From: Lingula anatina
Lineage: Eukaryota; Brachiopoda; Lingulata; Lingulida; Lingulidae
Assembly: GCF_001039355.2 (NCBI RefSeq)
Contig: NW_019773594.1
Span: forward strand, 28,459 to 77,669
Direction of reading: 5' to 3'
Length of the DNA stretch: 49,211 nucleotides
Position numbers and translations under genes: made by a program. A model generated the notes under the pieces. It searched no databases and was not told the origin of the DNA. It was given only the letters and a program-made list of their open reading frames with translations. Shown piece by piece: positions 35,568 through 47,217 of the stretch (the stretch's first letter is position 1; the number at the start of each line of letters is the position of its first letter).

Positions 35568-37960
35568 TTTAATTATTTGTCATTTTGCTGATGTGACAAA
35601 GGGCGCAATCTGTACTGTTACTTAAATGATATTGTCACCCTTCGACCAAAACTCCTTATTTACTGACTTATATGCATTTTTTTTTTTTGGGGTAATTAAC
35701 AAATCTTCGGTGTTCAGTGAGTACATTAATTAACATTTACACATATGCCATGTTACGGGTGACGTCATTATAGCGATTTAGGGTAACGATAAATCGGTTT
35801 CTCACATTTCTCTTTTACCTGAGCACACACGTTTACTGTTTCAGCGCCGATTTAATGACATCATTTGGTACTCCAAAAGCCTACCAGCGATTTTCTTATA
35901 AGTCTAAGCAAAATTTAGCGGTTGATAAAGCAAAATAATGCCTTTGTTTAAAGAAAATGTTTGATCACATGGGCTCATAACTTCGTAACAGAAACATTTA
36001 AACCAAAACGACGGCACAGCATTTTATGTTATACTCTCCTGCCCAATTTCGTGATAAAATCTTGTTCAGGGATGAAGTGACGTCCCATATCGATTGCTAT
36101 CTCCCCTCAAAAAAGAAAGGCGTTAAAATGACGCTTTGAGTTGCCTATTGCAACGAAAAAAATATAAACGCCGACATTTTATATTTCTGAGGGCTTTTCC
36201 ATTGTTATGAATGAGCACAAAGATGGATGCGTTATTAAATAATTTGATAATAATTTTGAAAATCCTACAAACATTGCAGTATTTTAAATAAATTTGATTT
36301 GAATTCAGCAGCATCTGGATAGACAATTTTAATTAAAATTTTAACGCCTGAAGTGCGCACTTTTGGTTCCTCTTTTTTGGTCCATTCTGAAATGCAATAA
36401 TATCACGAAGTTTCTATCTGCGTACACGAAATATATCATAATTAACAATGATTATAATGTTATGTTCGAAATGCCATCAGAGTAATTGCAAAGTAACGCT
36501 TATATCCATGAACAATAAAGCTGTAGGGCTATAAAATGGATAACAACTGTTGATTTTGGTGGGAGAACGGATTTTCCTCTCAAAAACCTACATTCTGAAT
36601 CTGTTCCGACATTCAAAGTTACTCAAATGTTCATTTTGTTTGTTTACTTAAAATGTTTTTTTTTTTCATAACCTTTTAAAATATTTTTAAAGAGGGTAGC
36701 TTTTTATGAAGGTCTACGTGGTCCAATGGTAAGCACGAATTTCAGAATAATTACAGTAAGTTTTTCGTATCTTCTCGATGTATTATTAGGCACCAACGAA
36801 CTGCAGGCTATTCGCAGACTTGGTAAAGGAACTGTCAATGGGGCGTCATGCTTGCAACTTCAATATACAGGGTACCTTCGCATGGGTAGGCTCAGAAACT
36901 TGACGGTGCAAGGGCAAGGATGGGTGATAGCCCAGAGTAACACAAACATAAGGTAGTAAACTTTAAGCCTCACTTAGAATATCTGGTGAAATCTGCATGA
37001 AATCTTCGTGACACAGACCCGTTCTGTAGCTTCACGAAGAGGACACTTCTGTCTCTTTTCTTATGTAATAAAACTTATAAGGTACCTGGCGCACCGGCCG
37101 GTGATTCTGTGATTGAGCTTTCACGCGCGTTATCAGTGCCGGTGACACTTAAGCTGGCCGATAGCGTCTGTCTACACCTTAACGCCTTCGTAAAGATGAA
37201 CACAGATTGCATATCTGGCTAAATCTATTTAGCCCAGTGTGACGGGATAGAGAGTCACCCATGTAGAGAGTCTAATACCCAGTACTTTGCACAGGTGATC
37301 CTCGCCCTTTTGTTGACTCAACCCTAACCTTTATTATCTAATGGATGGTGGACTCTCCGTTACACGGAACCCGAGTTTCGCCACACCGGCGGCGCCGATG
37401 GAAATGAAAAGCTGATCACTGACCGCAACTGCACACCAAATCTGCTGTTTTGCGGTCGCTCAACATGTTGTCGCGAAATTTAGCCGGTCATTGACATTTT
37501 TAGGGTTGTCCTGCCCAAATACCATATGGATTCCATACCGTCTACATGGTATCTTCGCCTTAACGGCTCCGTTGCTGAAAGATAAGCAACAATTAAGGAT
37601 CTGATGGAAAACAGTGTGACTGCATTACCGCTTGGAAGAATATGCACTACCTGAACGGCAATCAACGCAGCGGATACTTATTGTCAGGACATGCAGGCAC
37701 GAAGTGGTTATTCTGACATCGCAGGAAAACGGCAAGTCATTTTTTTCTCGTGCTATAGCATGTGTCTATGTGAGAGTTTGATGTAACGTTTTATTAGATA
37801 CAATTTTTATTAAATATATTACTTAAAGGCGTGTTATGACATATTTGATCTTCTTTCTAAATTTATGAATGCTATATAGCCATCAAACAGCAGTGCAGCT
37901 ACATGAATAAACTAAATATCGCTTTCACCTCATACGCTTACCTATAAGTTCAATAACGTT
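35568..37960. other. Between the protease genes; duplicated intron fragment, otherwise no gene
   Basis: AATAAA at 36512-36517 is a candidate polyadenylation signal for protease gene 1, though about 945 nt beyond the stop. The segment 36765-36885 matches the last intron of gene 1 and lies in a short open stretch (about 36726-36956) that I do not recognise as protein. About 37080-37740 is more GC-rich and could be an old transposon fragment. The 5' UTR exon of gene 2 should lie here but is not identifiable. Confidence 0.45.
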
Positions 37961-37987
37961 TACTAAACATTTTAGCCCCTTTCAAGG

Positions 37988-38479
37988 ATGACGTTTGGGA
38001 CTGTAGCGAGGATTTCTATCCTCCTTCCCCTCTATATCCTGATTGACACAGTCATTGCTGAGCCTTATGTAGAAGGCGATCGAAGAATATTCCCCGCAGA
38101 TGCTACTAACGGTAAGTAAAGCACTTTTCGAGCTCGTCTTTGGCGAATCCTTTTCTTTCGTGGATATGAATAAATATATCTTCTGTTTAGCTCTCACGTC
38201 AACCACTATTTAGAACTTGGAGAGGACGCGTGACATTTAATCCTTTAGCAATCGAGATTATTGCCGTACATCTGAATAAGAAAAAAACATTTAGTGATAC
38301 ACCGGGTGTTGTTTGTAAACGCACTATATTAAAGTAGAATGGTGGAATTGTTTGTTTTCTGTTCTAGTTGAACTCCACACCTACACTGGGGACAGTGGAG
38401 TGCCAGACACTTACATTGTCAAACTAAAGCAGGAAGTGGACCCACAAACCGGTACGTGCTTCCGCTTTTATTTTTAATG

Positions 38480-38520
<41 letters not shown>

Positions 38521-41160
38521 GTTCATATCATCCAAGTGATATGTCGACGTTGACACTGTTATTCGAAATTACACGGTGGCTCGATGGTCTTGTTAGCCTA
38601 CCCGTACATGTTAGTCTACCCGTACGTACATTGACCTTCTGTTAAGCATTTTTAATCGTTACCTTACCGTTACCTTGACGTTAACCTTTGTTTTTTTTTT
38701 TTTTATTTTTTGGTGGGAGGGGGGTTCTTTGGTTATATTAGCCCCAGCAAACAGATTGCGTTGATACCACGTGGCTAACCTGTGGCTATGACGTTATAAT
38801 GTGGTAGCAACGCTCTAGCCACGTGATCCCAACCTGATATGTTAGCTGGGACGTTATGATAATGTGATGATTTCGTTCTCTGTTACTGGGTATAGCCTCA
38901 TGCAAATGAGATGGCAGAATACTATTAGTTTCCATTAGGTAAACTTGTCTACATTTATTAATCCCTGTTTGCACTAAAAGACAGGCTGAAATAATTGTTG
39001 CTGCAAGCTGTTGTCGAAGGCTGCATATTGTCTTTTTGCAAATTGTTGTTGTTACTAGAATTGACAGTGTGGTTAAAAATGCAAAACATATTTGAAGATT
39101 CACAACTGCATGTATGTATTTCATATTCAATTCTTTGTTCCTTTTTCAGCATCAACATTTGTGGATAATTTGAAGTCCGAACCATATTCTGTCACAAATG
39201 GACGTAGCTCTGCCTTTGAAAATGACCCCTCGGTCGGGGTGATGATGGACTTCGGGGACACGAAGATGGTTGTAGTCGAAACACAAGAGGAGTGAGTAGT
39301 TTGGAATATGTCTGACCTATTTTTCCCTTTATTTCTGGAATAACCATTCACAGTGTTAATGTCATTGTTGATCTTTTTTTATACATATATTTACACATAT
39401 TACACATGACCGTTTAAGCTGGTGACGACACCGATGTGTAATTGATTACTTTAAATGCATTTTCTCTCTAAGATACCGTTAAAACAGATTGACAATTGGA
39501 TTTACCTGTTTAATAAATTTTAACACTTGCGTCATCTTTAACCAACATCTCCAAAGGATAGTCGATGTTAACAGTCAAGATAATGAGAATGGTGAAGTAT
39601 AAGGGTATATATTATAAGGCAAATTCTCCAATTCACTTTCCGTTGACTACCGTGCCTTTCAATACTTTTGGTAAAAGAAAGCCCTTGCGTAACTTTTTCT
39701 TATTGTGCAAATTACTGCACGTCCATCGTTATATAACTACAGGGGTCTCCGTCTACTACGGCGCAGGGTGGACGTGGTGGAAGCCATCTACCAGGACAGT
39801 ATAGTGACCACGGCACAGGCACCAGTATGCCACGTCCCCTGTGAGTGTCCGGCGGCTGAGGAACCTGTGGACAACAACGTATGCCCACCGAAGACGGCTG
39901 CAACAGACTGGGTGTGTATAGTATGGCTTTTCAGAGTGTTCGCCAACAAGAACAAGTCTACATGAATAAGTGATGTATTGTAGTCATGGGGTCTTGTAAA
40001 TCAGAAAGATGGTGATGGGGCCTTATATGCCACTTTTATATAGATCTATTATGTCTGGGGCTAATATATTGCTTTCTTGCCCTGCTGTTTCCTTGAGAAG
40101 ATGGGGGGATTATAGCGTCACCGGTAAGTTTGATATATAATCTTTGTTAAGAACTAAATATAAACAGGTTAAATAAAAACAAGATTGATTTTTACTCTTC
40201 ACTTTTTTCACATATAAGGGCCTTGACAGGATTGATCAAACGAATGGCCAACTGGACGGCAAATTCAATGTCATGGGTACCGGAAGTGACGTCAACGTCT
40301 ATATTTTTGATTCAGGGATTTACGCGGAACATCAAGAATTTTCAAACAGCGACGGTTCCACACGTGTTTCTGAGGGTTTCAAAGCCTTGGACAGCTGGAA
40401 CTTTACCGACATCTATGGACATGGCACCCACGTGGCCGGGATTATTGGCGGGAAAACAGTGGGCGTGGCCAAAAACGTCAATCTTATCAACGTGAAAATA
40501 CTAAATGATGCTGGATCTGGGCAAGTCAGTTGGGCCATATGGGCGATGTACGAAGCAGCGTTTCCGATACTCGCCACTGGTCAGAAGTCTATTATGGTGC
40601 TGGCATTGCAGTCCAGTCGCAACGATGCTTTTAATGATGTGATACAGACATTTACTAATTATGGTGTGACAATAATAACGGGGTCTGGCAACAATAATGG
40701 CCTGTCATTTTACCAATCCCCCGGTAGTTCGGAAGCCGCCATCACTGTTGGTGCATCAGCCACAGGAGACACCAAGGCCATCTATTCCAACTATGGGCCC
40801 GAGGTAGACATTTGGGCTCCGGGCACGGACATACTCAGTAGCACAACCGGCTCCCCGGACGCCTACGACCAAGGTAGCGGTACATCAGTTGCTGCCGCTT
40901 TTGTTGCTGGCGCGGCCGCCGCCTACATGAGCTCGCTGGATTACCGACCTGCGCCAGCAGAAGTGGCCGCTTATCTCATTCAGCAGGCCGCTGACAACGT
41001 GGTCACTGACAGCCCGACTCAGCACAACTGTCGATGGGAAGCGACATGTTACGGAGCACATTTCTGGAGTTGCAGAATTAAGTGGGTATGTGATAGCATT
41101 TCCACAACAACCAGATTTCTTCACGTCGGGTGTAACTCTGATGCAACAGATAAAAAATAG
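37988..41160 (+). CDS. Secreted proteinase K-like serine protease (S8A), gene 2, 486 aa, altered substrate-binding strand
   Basis: Exons (coding): 37988-38111, 38368-38451, 39150-39291, 39743-39911, 40219-41160; phases 1, 1, 2, 0, identical to gene 1, with exon 2 also 84 nt. A UTR intron again ends just before the ATG (12 nt). Domains: signal peptide (1 to about 25, ISILLPLYILIDTVIA); I9 propeptide with VPDTYIVKLK and VDVVEAIYQD; Cys-rich exon 4 (VCHVPCECP ... NNVCPP); S8 domain from 174. Triad Asp204 (FDSG), His241 (HGTHVAG), Ser396 (GTSVAAA); Asn331 in SGNNNG. The strand that normally reads SLGG is VLALQSS (300-306), and the Pro after the usual GTSMA(T/C)P is lost. Catalytic residues remain, so it may be active with changed specificity, or be drifting. 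The C-terminal Cys-rich tail (CRWEATCYG ... CRIKWVC ... LHVGC) is conserved in layout with gene 1. Confidence 0.94.
38478..38520. repeat. (ATT)n microsatellite
   Basis: Trinucleotide repeat in the second coding intron of protease gene 2. Confidence 0.95.
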
Positions 41161-41255
41161 CCTATTGCTTTTATTATTGAATATCTGGCTAATTATATTA
41201 TACGAGGAACTAAAACGTTTGGGATAAACTGTTAAGAGAATAACTGCCGATACGA

Positions 41256-41261
41256 AATAAA
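41256..41261 (+). promoter_or_regulatory. Candidate polyadenylation signal of protease gene 2
   Basis: AATAAA about 95 nt after the stop codon. A second AATAAA lies near 41493. Confidence 0.5.
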
Positions 41262-42403
41262 TATCTACCAGAAATTACAAACATTGGAGAGCCATTCAAA
41301 TTAAATTAAATTAAATTATTTAATTATTAAATATCATATTGGTTCTATAATAAGTCAAACTGGCTAACCAGAGGAACATAACTTATTGTGAAATTAACTT
41401 TTTAAAGCCTTGTCTTATTTTTCCATATAAATAGTCTGCAGTTTATTATCTTGTTTATTCTCATTTGAAACTTGTATGGAATCGCATACGATGAATAAAT
41501 ATTGTCTTTGGAATGGAAAGTACTTGTCAAACCTTACGAAAACTTAATGAAAACCCGTTCAAATTGCCCTGATTCAAATCAATTAAATCTGTTACCACAC
41601 CTTCTTAGTAATTATCAAATAAGTTGAAGAGATTAAAACCATGTGACCTGCTAAATGTCCACTGGTCTCCTCACTTATCTTTATATAGTTATACATGCAG
41701 CAATGAAAAATTGACTGACAAGAAAAGCAAACAAAAAACCTACACTGTACATCCATTTCATATTATTTCTTCTTTCTGTTGAAAGTCCCTGTCCTCCCCC
41801 CCTTATATGACGTCCTCTAGGAAAATGGCTCCGAATCCTACCTGTACATAATATATGTTCAATATATGAATAGTAAGCCCGGTATGATCACTATAGAGTA
41901 GGATTCCTGTAGAGTTCCATAGATATATGTATTCCCTTGAGTGCATGTTGACTGTACGTACCACCAGAGTCAGTGCATCTCGTAAGTTACGGGCATCAAA
42001 GACATGACACTGCCGACTTTTAGGAATGTTAAACATGGCAAAAAATGGACACCCATGTTATCGACACACATGTACATGTAAGCTTCCGAAATTACTTGCT
42101 CAAGCTCAGGACACAACAAGTGTTGTAAACAAATACCGACGAAATAATTTTATCATCTAGGTATGAATGTAAAAGAAAAGAAAAACATTGAAAGCAATGA
42201 TACTCTGTACTAAACCACGGAGTGTTTTGAAGGAAAACGCTTCGAAGTTGATTTTGTTTTCGGTTAGGTGTGCGTGTGTGTGTCTGTATTTTTATGTGCG
42301 TTTGTCTGTTCTTAATTATGCACGTAACAGATAAAAATAACTTTCAAAATGCTGGTAACACAACACATTTCATTTCTTGTACGTAAAAATCACCCATGCC
42401 GAG
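41262..42403. other. No gene seen
   Basis: AT-rich. A minus-strand stretch from ATG near 42036 to a GTACGT donor-like site near 41960 reads MFNIPKSRQCHVFDARNL and onward. It could be a first exon but is not recognised and has no partner exon. Confidence 0.4.
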
Positions 42404-42968
42404 GCATACATCAGGCCTACCCAACTACCAGACTCGGCACCTAAGGATCCTGAATTAACCGGTATATCGGACCACACTACCCGTTTTCAAGGTGTGTGTC
42501 AGATCGCATTTCGGAATATCATCCTGCAGAACAAATTTTGTAGGACGACTGCGGGCTCATCCACGCTCGGCTGAACAACCTTAAACAGTACTCTTACTTT
42601 AGTGTACTCTATTTCATTGTCTCTATGGGGGTGTATGGGGACTTTACGACATTCGGTTTGAATGTTTTAACCACTTTTGATAGGGCTTTTTTGCATTGTA
42701 TTAGATTAATGTGGCAGTCTAAGGTTCATCTAGGTGGCTTTCAAATTTATGCACCCGGTTTTAAAACCATATAGCGATTAAATACGACAATCGTTTACTA
42801 TCCAATCAAGGTGACAGCCGAGCGTGGGCTCATCCTGTCGGTGTTCTGACTGATACTCCGAAATGCGATCTGACACACACCTTGAAAACGGGTAGTGTGG
42901 TCCGATATACCGGTTAATTCAGGATCCTTAGGTGCCGAGTCTGGTAGTTGGTTAGGCCTGATACATGC
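42404..42968. mobile_element. 565-bp MITE or foldback-like inverted repeat
   Basis: The arms 42404-42521 and 42851-42968 are inverted copies with only a few mismatches in 118 bp. Outer part is GCATACATCAGGCCTA on the left; the arms include GGATCCTGAATTAACCGG. Shorter inverted similarity (CACGCTCGGCTG and its complement) continues inward. No coding sequence. Target duplication not clear; TA or AC are possible. Confidence 0.85.
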
Positions 42969-43238
42969 AACGCTTGCGAATACAAAACAAGGCCGATTGA
43001 ATGAGTCCGAATTTGTGAAAACAGTTTGAAACTCTGTTCATTAGAGTGTGATATGTAAACAGAAATGGCCATCAGCTCTTGATGCTGAATACATATATCA
43101 TCCTAACGGTGTTTGATGTATAAAGTGAAGTCACAGCACCGAGTATCCTTCATGCACCGCGGTGTAAAACGACCTAGACCTTTCAATCACCCCTGTCACA
43201 GGGATACACTGCAGCCCCCGCTGACCAATACTAGGGTA

Positions 43239-43241
<3 letters not shown>

Positions 43242-43301
<60 letters not shown>
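43242..43301. repeat. (AT)n microsatellite
   Basis: Sixty bases of alternating AT. A shorter (AT)n lies near 43406-43421. Confidence 0.97.
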
Positions 43302-43304
<3 letters not shown>

Positions 43305-43942
43305 GCCACTGTTGGAGTCACGAAAGAATCAAAATCAGGATCCGATTTCCAAAACCATGTCTTTTCCTTATCACTGCGCCTCGTGAATTATAGGGAAACA
43401 TACATGTATATATATATATATAAATGTCCATGAAATTACCTAGTCATGCTTTGTTTAGACGTATGCATGCTGGTTCACTCCACATGAGTTTATGCCTTTT
43501 AACTGTTTGTATAGTTCTGCTTATATTTCTGTTGGTGGGTACAGGGCAGCTACATAGTTAAAATATTAAAACCAATGGAAGCTTTCTCGTAGGACTTTTG
43601 CCATTACTCATTGCTGTGATCTCTCACATATGATGTTGTCCAGTCTTTTTAATTGCATGGATACAGGGTCAATGCAGCCCCTCATCTACCTGAATGGTGG
43701 ACATAGGTACATATAAAACCAGTGATCTTTTGTGACATATTAAATAATAGCATGGTACTGGGTAAACTTCAACGTGCAGCGGTGTAGAACGACAGAGACA
43801 TTCAAGTGATACTGATGTCACCAATTCCGCCAATATACCGACTTACACCTGGTGCTCTATACAGCCAACCTATTTCAGAAGGGAAAGGTGAGTTTAGATT
43901 ACTGTAGTGTCAGCTTGCATGCTCATCTCCTCGTGCGTATTA

Positions 43943-44193
43943 CAGGGGCGGATCCAGGATTATTTGAAGGGGGGGGGGGGCGCAGCCACAAAACTCAGAT
44001 GCAAAGCCGGCCATCCCCCCCTTGGTGTGAGGCTCGGGGCCCTGTAGAGCAAACAGTGGCCTTTGGTACGGTTTACAACTATGATTTAGCTTGTCAAAAT
44101 TCTAATTTCAAGAGGGGAATATTGGTGATATATATATTTTTCAGAAACTGAAGGGGGTTTAGAACCCCCTTGAACCTCTCTAAATCCGCCACT
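43943..44193. mobile_element. MITE-like element with GGCGGAT(C/T)(C/T)AG ends
   Basis: The left end CAGGGGCGGATCCAGG is mirrored by the right end CTAAATCCGCCACTA, an imperfect terminal inverted repeat. The interior is a G-run followed by a few hundred bases of non-coding DNA. Similar GGCGGATCCAGG-ended short transposons are, to my knowledge, common in marine invertebrates. No clear target duplication. Confidence 0.65.
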
Positions 44194-44436
44194 ATTTTAC
44201 ATATATTATAAATTAAATAAATAATATTACATACCGATTTTCGTCTTTAAAAATTTAGTCTGCAAAGAGTTTACAAATGATCAGCAATCTGTAAGTGGGA
44301 AAATGCTTTGAGAAGTGTTTTTCGTGACGCCAATGCATACTACTTTAATACACGCTGCCCGCCCAATATATTGATGCAACGAGAGTATATGTTTGCAGAA
44401 ATGTCTTTTTATTTGATTTCAGGATTTTTTTTCAAA

Positions 44437-45227
44437 ATGTCCACAACACGCCAGGCGGAGGTATGGGCTAAGATTGACGGTGCAAACTCTGCGACCAATA
44501 CTGTAGAAGAAAACCTGGACCTCTACAGCCAGTGGGCACCAAGCTATGACCTAGATGTTGCAGTGAGACATCTTTGATTATAAAATTTAGTATTTTTTAC
44601 AATTTTACACCCTACTTTTATATAACACCCTCCGTCAACTGAAGCGAGCTAAGCTCAGCCCTGCTGACTTAATCCAAGTTTACCAAAGTATTGTGCGCTC
44701 AATTCTAGAATATGCCTGCCCTGTGTGGCATCCAGGACTAATATAGAGAAATGCAAACTTTTAGAGACTGTCCAAAGTCGTGCTTTAAAAATTATTTTCC
44801 CTGACCTACACTATGATGAAGCCCTGAACCTGGCAAATATGTGCACTTTAGAAAAACGAAGGGAAGATCTGTGCAAAACTTTCTTTTACAAAATAACTGA
44901 ATCCTATGACAAATTGAATCACATCTTAATTGAGCATTCCAATCGTCTTTTAAGATCTAACAATAGATACAAAGTGCCAAAATTTAAGACCGACAGATTC
45001 CGATGCTCTTTTATTCCATATGCACTTTTAAATTTCCAATAGTATTATGCTGTCTTTTATCCTAAGTACAATAATTTCAGTTAGCAGTCTAAGTACAATA
45101 ATTTTAAAGTTCAGTTAGCAGTCTTTTAACCCAGTTTTATTCATGCAAATATTCATTTTATTATCATTATAAATTTTCTTTAACATTCTATGTACAACTT
45201 CAACCCACTGGGTTGCAATCTTAATAA

Positions 45228-45273
<46 letters not shown>

Positions 45274-47217
45274 TTCAAAACACACACGTACACACAAAAA
45301 CACACAGACACACAGACACGACTACATGTAAGCCTATAGATAAATAGATAGATAGACCTCTTGTTAAAGTACATTCACTTAAACATTATTTTTTTGCTGT
45401 ATTTTTCCATATTTGCTCCTTATCGTGATCAAATTGTACATAAAATTGACTTTTGTAGGAAATGCGACCCAAAGGGCCAGCCATTGTTGCAGAAGTGCTG
45501 GATTTATTTTTTGGAGAAAACAAAGATGCTTTGATATTGGACGCAGGAGCTGGCACCGGATGGGTCGGGAAAGCGGTGTGTCTTGTCCTTTCTTATCTCT
45601 CAACTTACCCAGAAGCTTCAAAATAATTATTGTTTCGATGGAAATTTTCATCGATTGCTTCTTAGTTGATTCGTGTCTATTGTAACTTTGGCGATATCTT
45701 TCACACGTTGGTTTGCACGGAGATAGCAATCAAGGTTTAGCACCCAGTGTTTCCTTACGTCTACAGTAACCAAACAATGGTAAATACACATATGTATATT
45801 AGTATAGCAGGGGATACGGGTCGCGATAAAACAGTTATCTGGCAAAATCAGTGATGTTTATTTTTGCTTGCTATCCTTCAGTTCTTCTTGTGGTAAAAAC
45901 TTGTTACGTCCAGCTCGATCCATGGGGTCAGTTCTAAATGGTATTAGAAATTATGGCAATTGATTTAATACTAAAAAGGTGCATAAAAATGTTCAACTCA
46001 GATTTGTTGATTTTTATCATCAGATTCAAAAACGTGGGTTCACAAACCTGGAGGCTCTGGACGGAAGTCAGGAGATGTTGAACATAGCCAATCAGAAAGG
46101 GATTTACAAGAGGAGTATTTGTGGTTTATTAGGGCCGAATAGATTGGATATCGAATCAGGTATACTGACTCAACACAATGTGCAAGCTAACCTTATGATC
46201 TTAATATAGAAATGGCACATATAGTATACTTTGAATATGATCAGAATCACACGGTCTGGAGAGATGGGATGTGCCCTCGTAAATTGTAAATAGGTGGCAT
46301 AAATATTGCAGTGGGTGAAATGATAACAGAGACATAGAGTGTACTTCCAGTTACATATAACTAAATGAACAGTGTTTTGGTAAATCTTAACATCATTGAT
46401 ACTCTATCTTGCTATCTTTTGGATTGGAGGTTAAGTGCATGACACTCGCTCTACTTTAGGTAAATTATTGTTCAAGATTATAAATTGCCTTTGTTATAAA
46501 ATGAAACTGAACTTGTTAGCCCTTGATTGCAGGATATTATGACTGCGTGGTCTCTGTTGGTTGCTTGGCGGCGAACAACATCGATGCCAGCTGCCTTTCA
46601 GAACTTATTAGAATCACCAAGCCAGGTACGTTCATTCATGGTAAAAAAAAGTGGTAATTAAAGGGAGGCATCCGAGATAAGCAAACACGTTCGAGGCACC
46701 GCAACATTTGTTTTAATTACCATTTTTTATTCTTAGAGAGTTTAAAATTTACATCTTAAACATTGAATTTGCATCGTTTTGCTACACAATTAAATAAGAT
46801 AGAACCCTGGATAATACAAAAAAAAAAAAAAAAAAAATCTGCGGACAATCAAACTTATGTCTGGTTTTACTCGTTGATGCATCTCATTTCCCACTCTCCT
46901 CCAATCCCGCAAAATCTCGCTTCATTTAATTAGAAGTCCCTGGGCATTGGGGTCTTTCTAATAATTCCCATTAACAATATTAACTGCAGTCCACGGAAGG
47001 GAATCTCGCTTTATCTGCTATCTTTACAGGCGGGTATATTGTCATGGCTACAAGAGAGGAACATATTCCAGACTGTGGGTATGACGGCAAGAGCTGGGAC
47101 GACTGGCTGAAGATTCACGAAGACAACGGGCTTTGGAAGAAAGTGGAAATACGGAAGGAAGAGAAATATGTGGCCGATGTTGCTACAGGCATCATTTATA
47201 TATACCAGGTCTTATAG
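44437..47217 (+). CDS. METTL27: METTL27-like class I SAM-dependent methyltransferase, 219 aa
   Basis: Exons (coding): 44437-44562, 45459-45575, 46024-46159, 46533-46625, 47030-47217; phases 0, 0, 1, 1, with AG/GT at every border. An acceptor at 44422 places a short UTR segment before the ATG. Features in order: YSQWAPSYDLDV (29-40), typical of this family's N-terminus; SAM-binding motif I LDAGAGTGWVG (about residue 67-77); acidic-loop region ALDGSQEMLNIA (about 90-101); motif IV-like YDCVVSVGCL; ITKPGGYIVMATRE; C-terminal ADVATGIIYIYQ. No signal peptide or membrane segment, so a soluble intracellular enzyme. The length is close to vertebrate METTL27 (WBSCR27). The methyl acceptor of the family is not established. 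Complete and intact as read. Confidence 0.9.
44625..45271 (+). mobile_element. 5'-truncated non-LTR retroposon (CR1/L2-like) 3' end
   Basis: Remnant of the C-terminal end of a reverse-transcriptase ORF: LRQLKRAKLSPADLIQVYQS, then EYACPVWHPGL, after a frameshift near 44740 NIEKCKLLETVQSRALKIIF, LEKRREDLC, and a stop at 45040-45042. This is the thumb and C-terminal region of CR1/L2/Jockey-type elements. A 3' UTR of about 190 bp follows with a short internal duplication (AGCAGTCTAAGTACAATAA), then a (TTA)n tail at 45229-45271. It lies in the first coding intron of the methyltransferase gene, same strand. Inactive: truncated and frameshifted. Confidence 0.87.

Noticed and set aside
36726-36956. 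Plus-strand open stretch of 76 codons between the protease genes as a gene
   Set aside because: Part of it is a duplicate of intron sequence from protease gene 1 and it has no known domain.
41950-42036. Minus-strand ATG segment ending in a GTACGT donor-like site as a first exon
   Set aside because: Only about 26 codons, no recognisable motif and no partner exon downstream on that strand.
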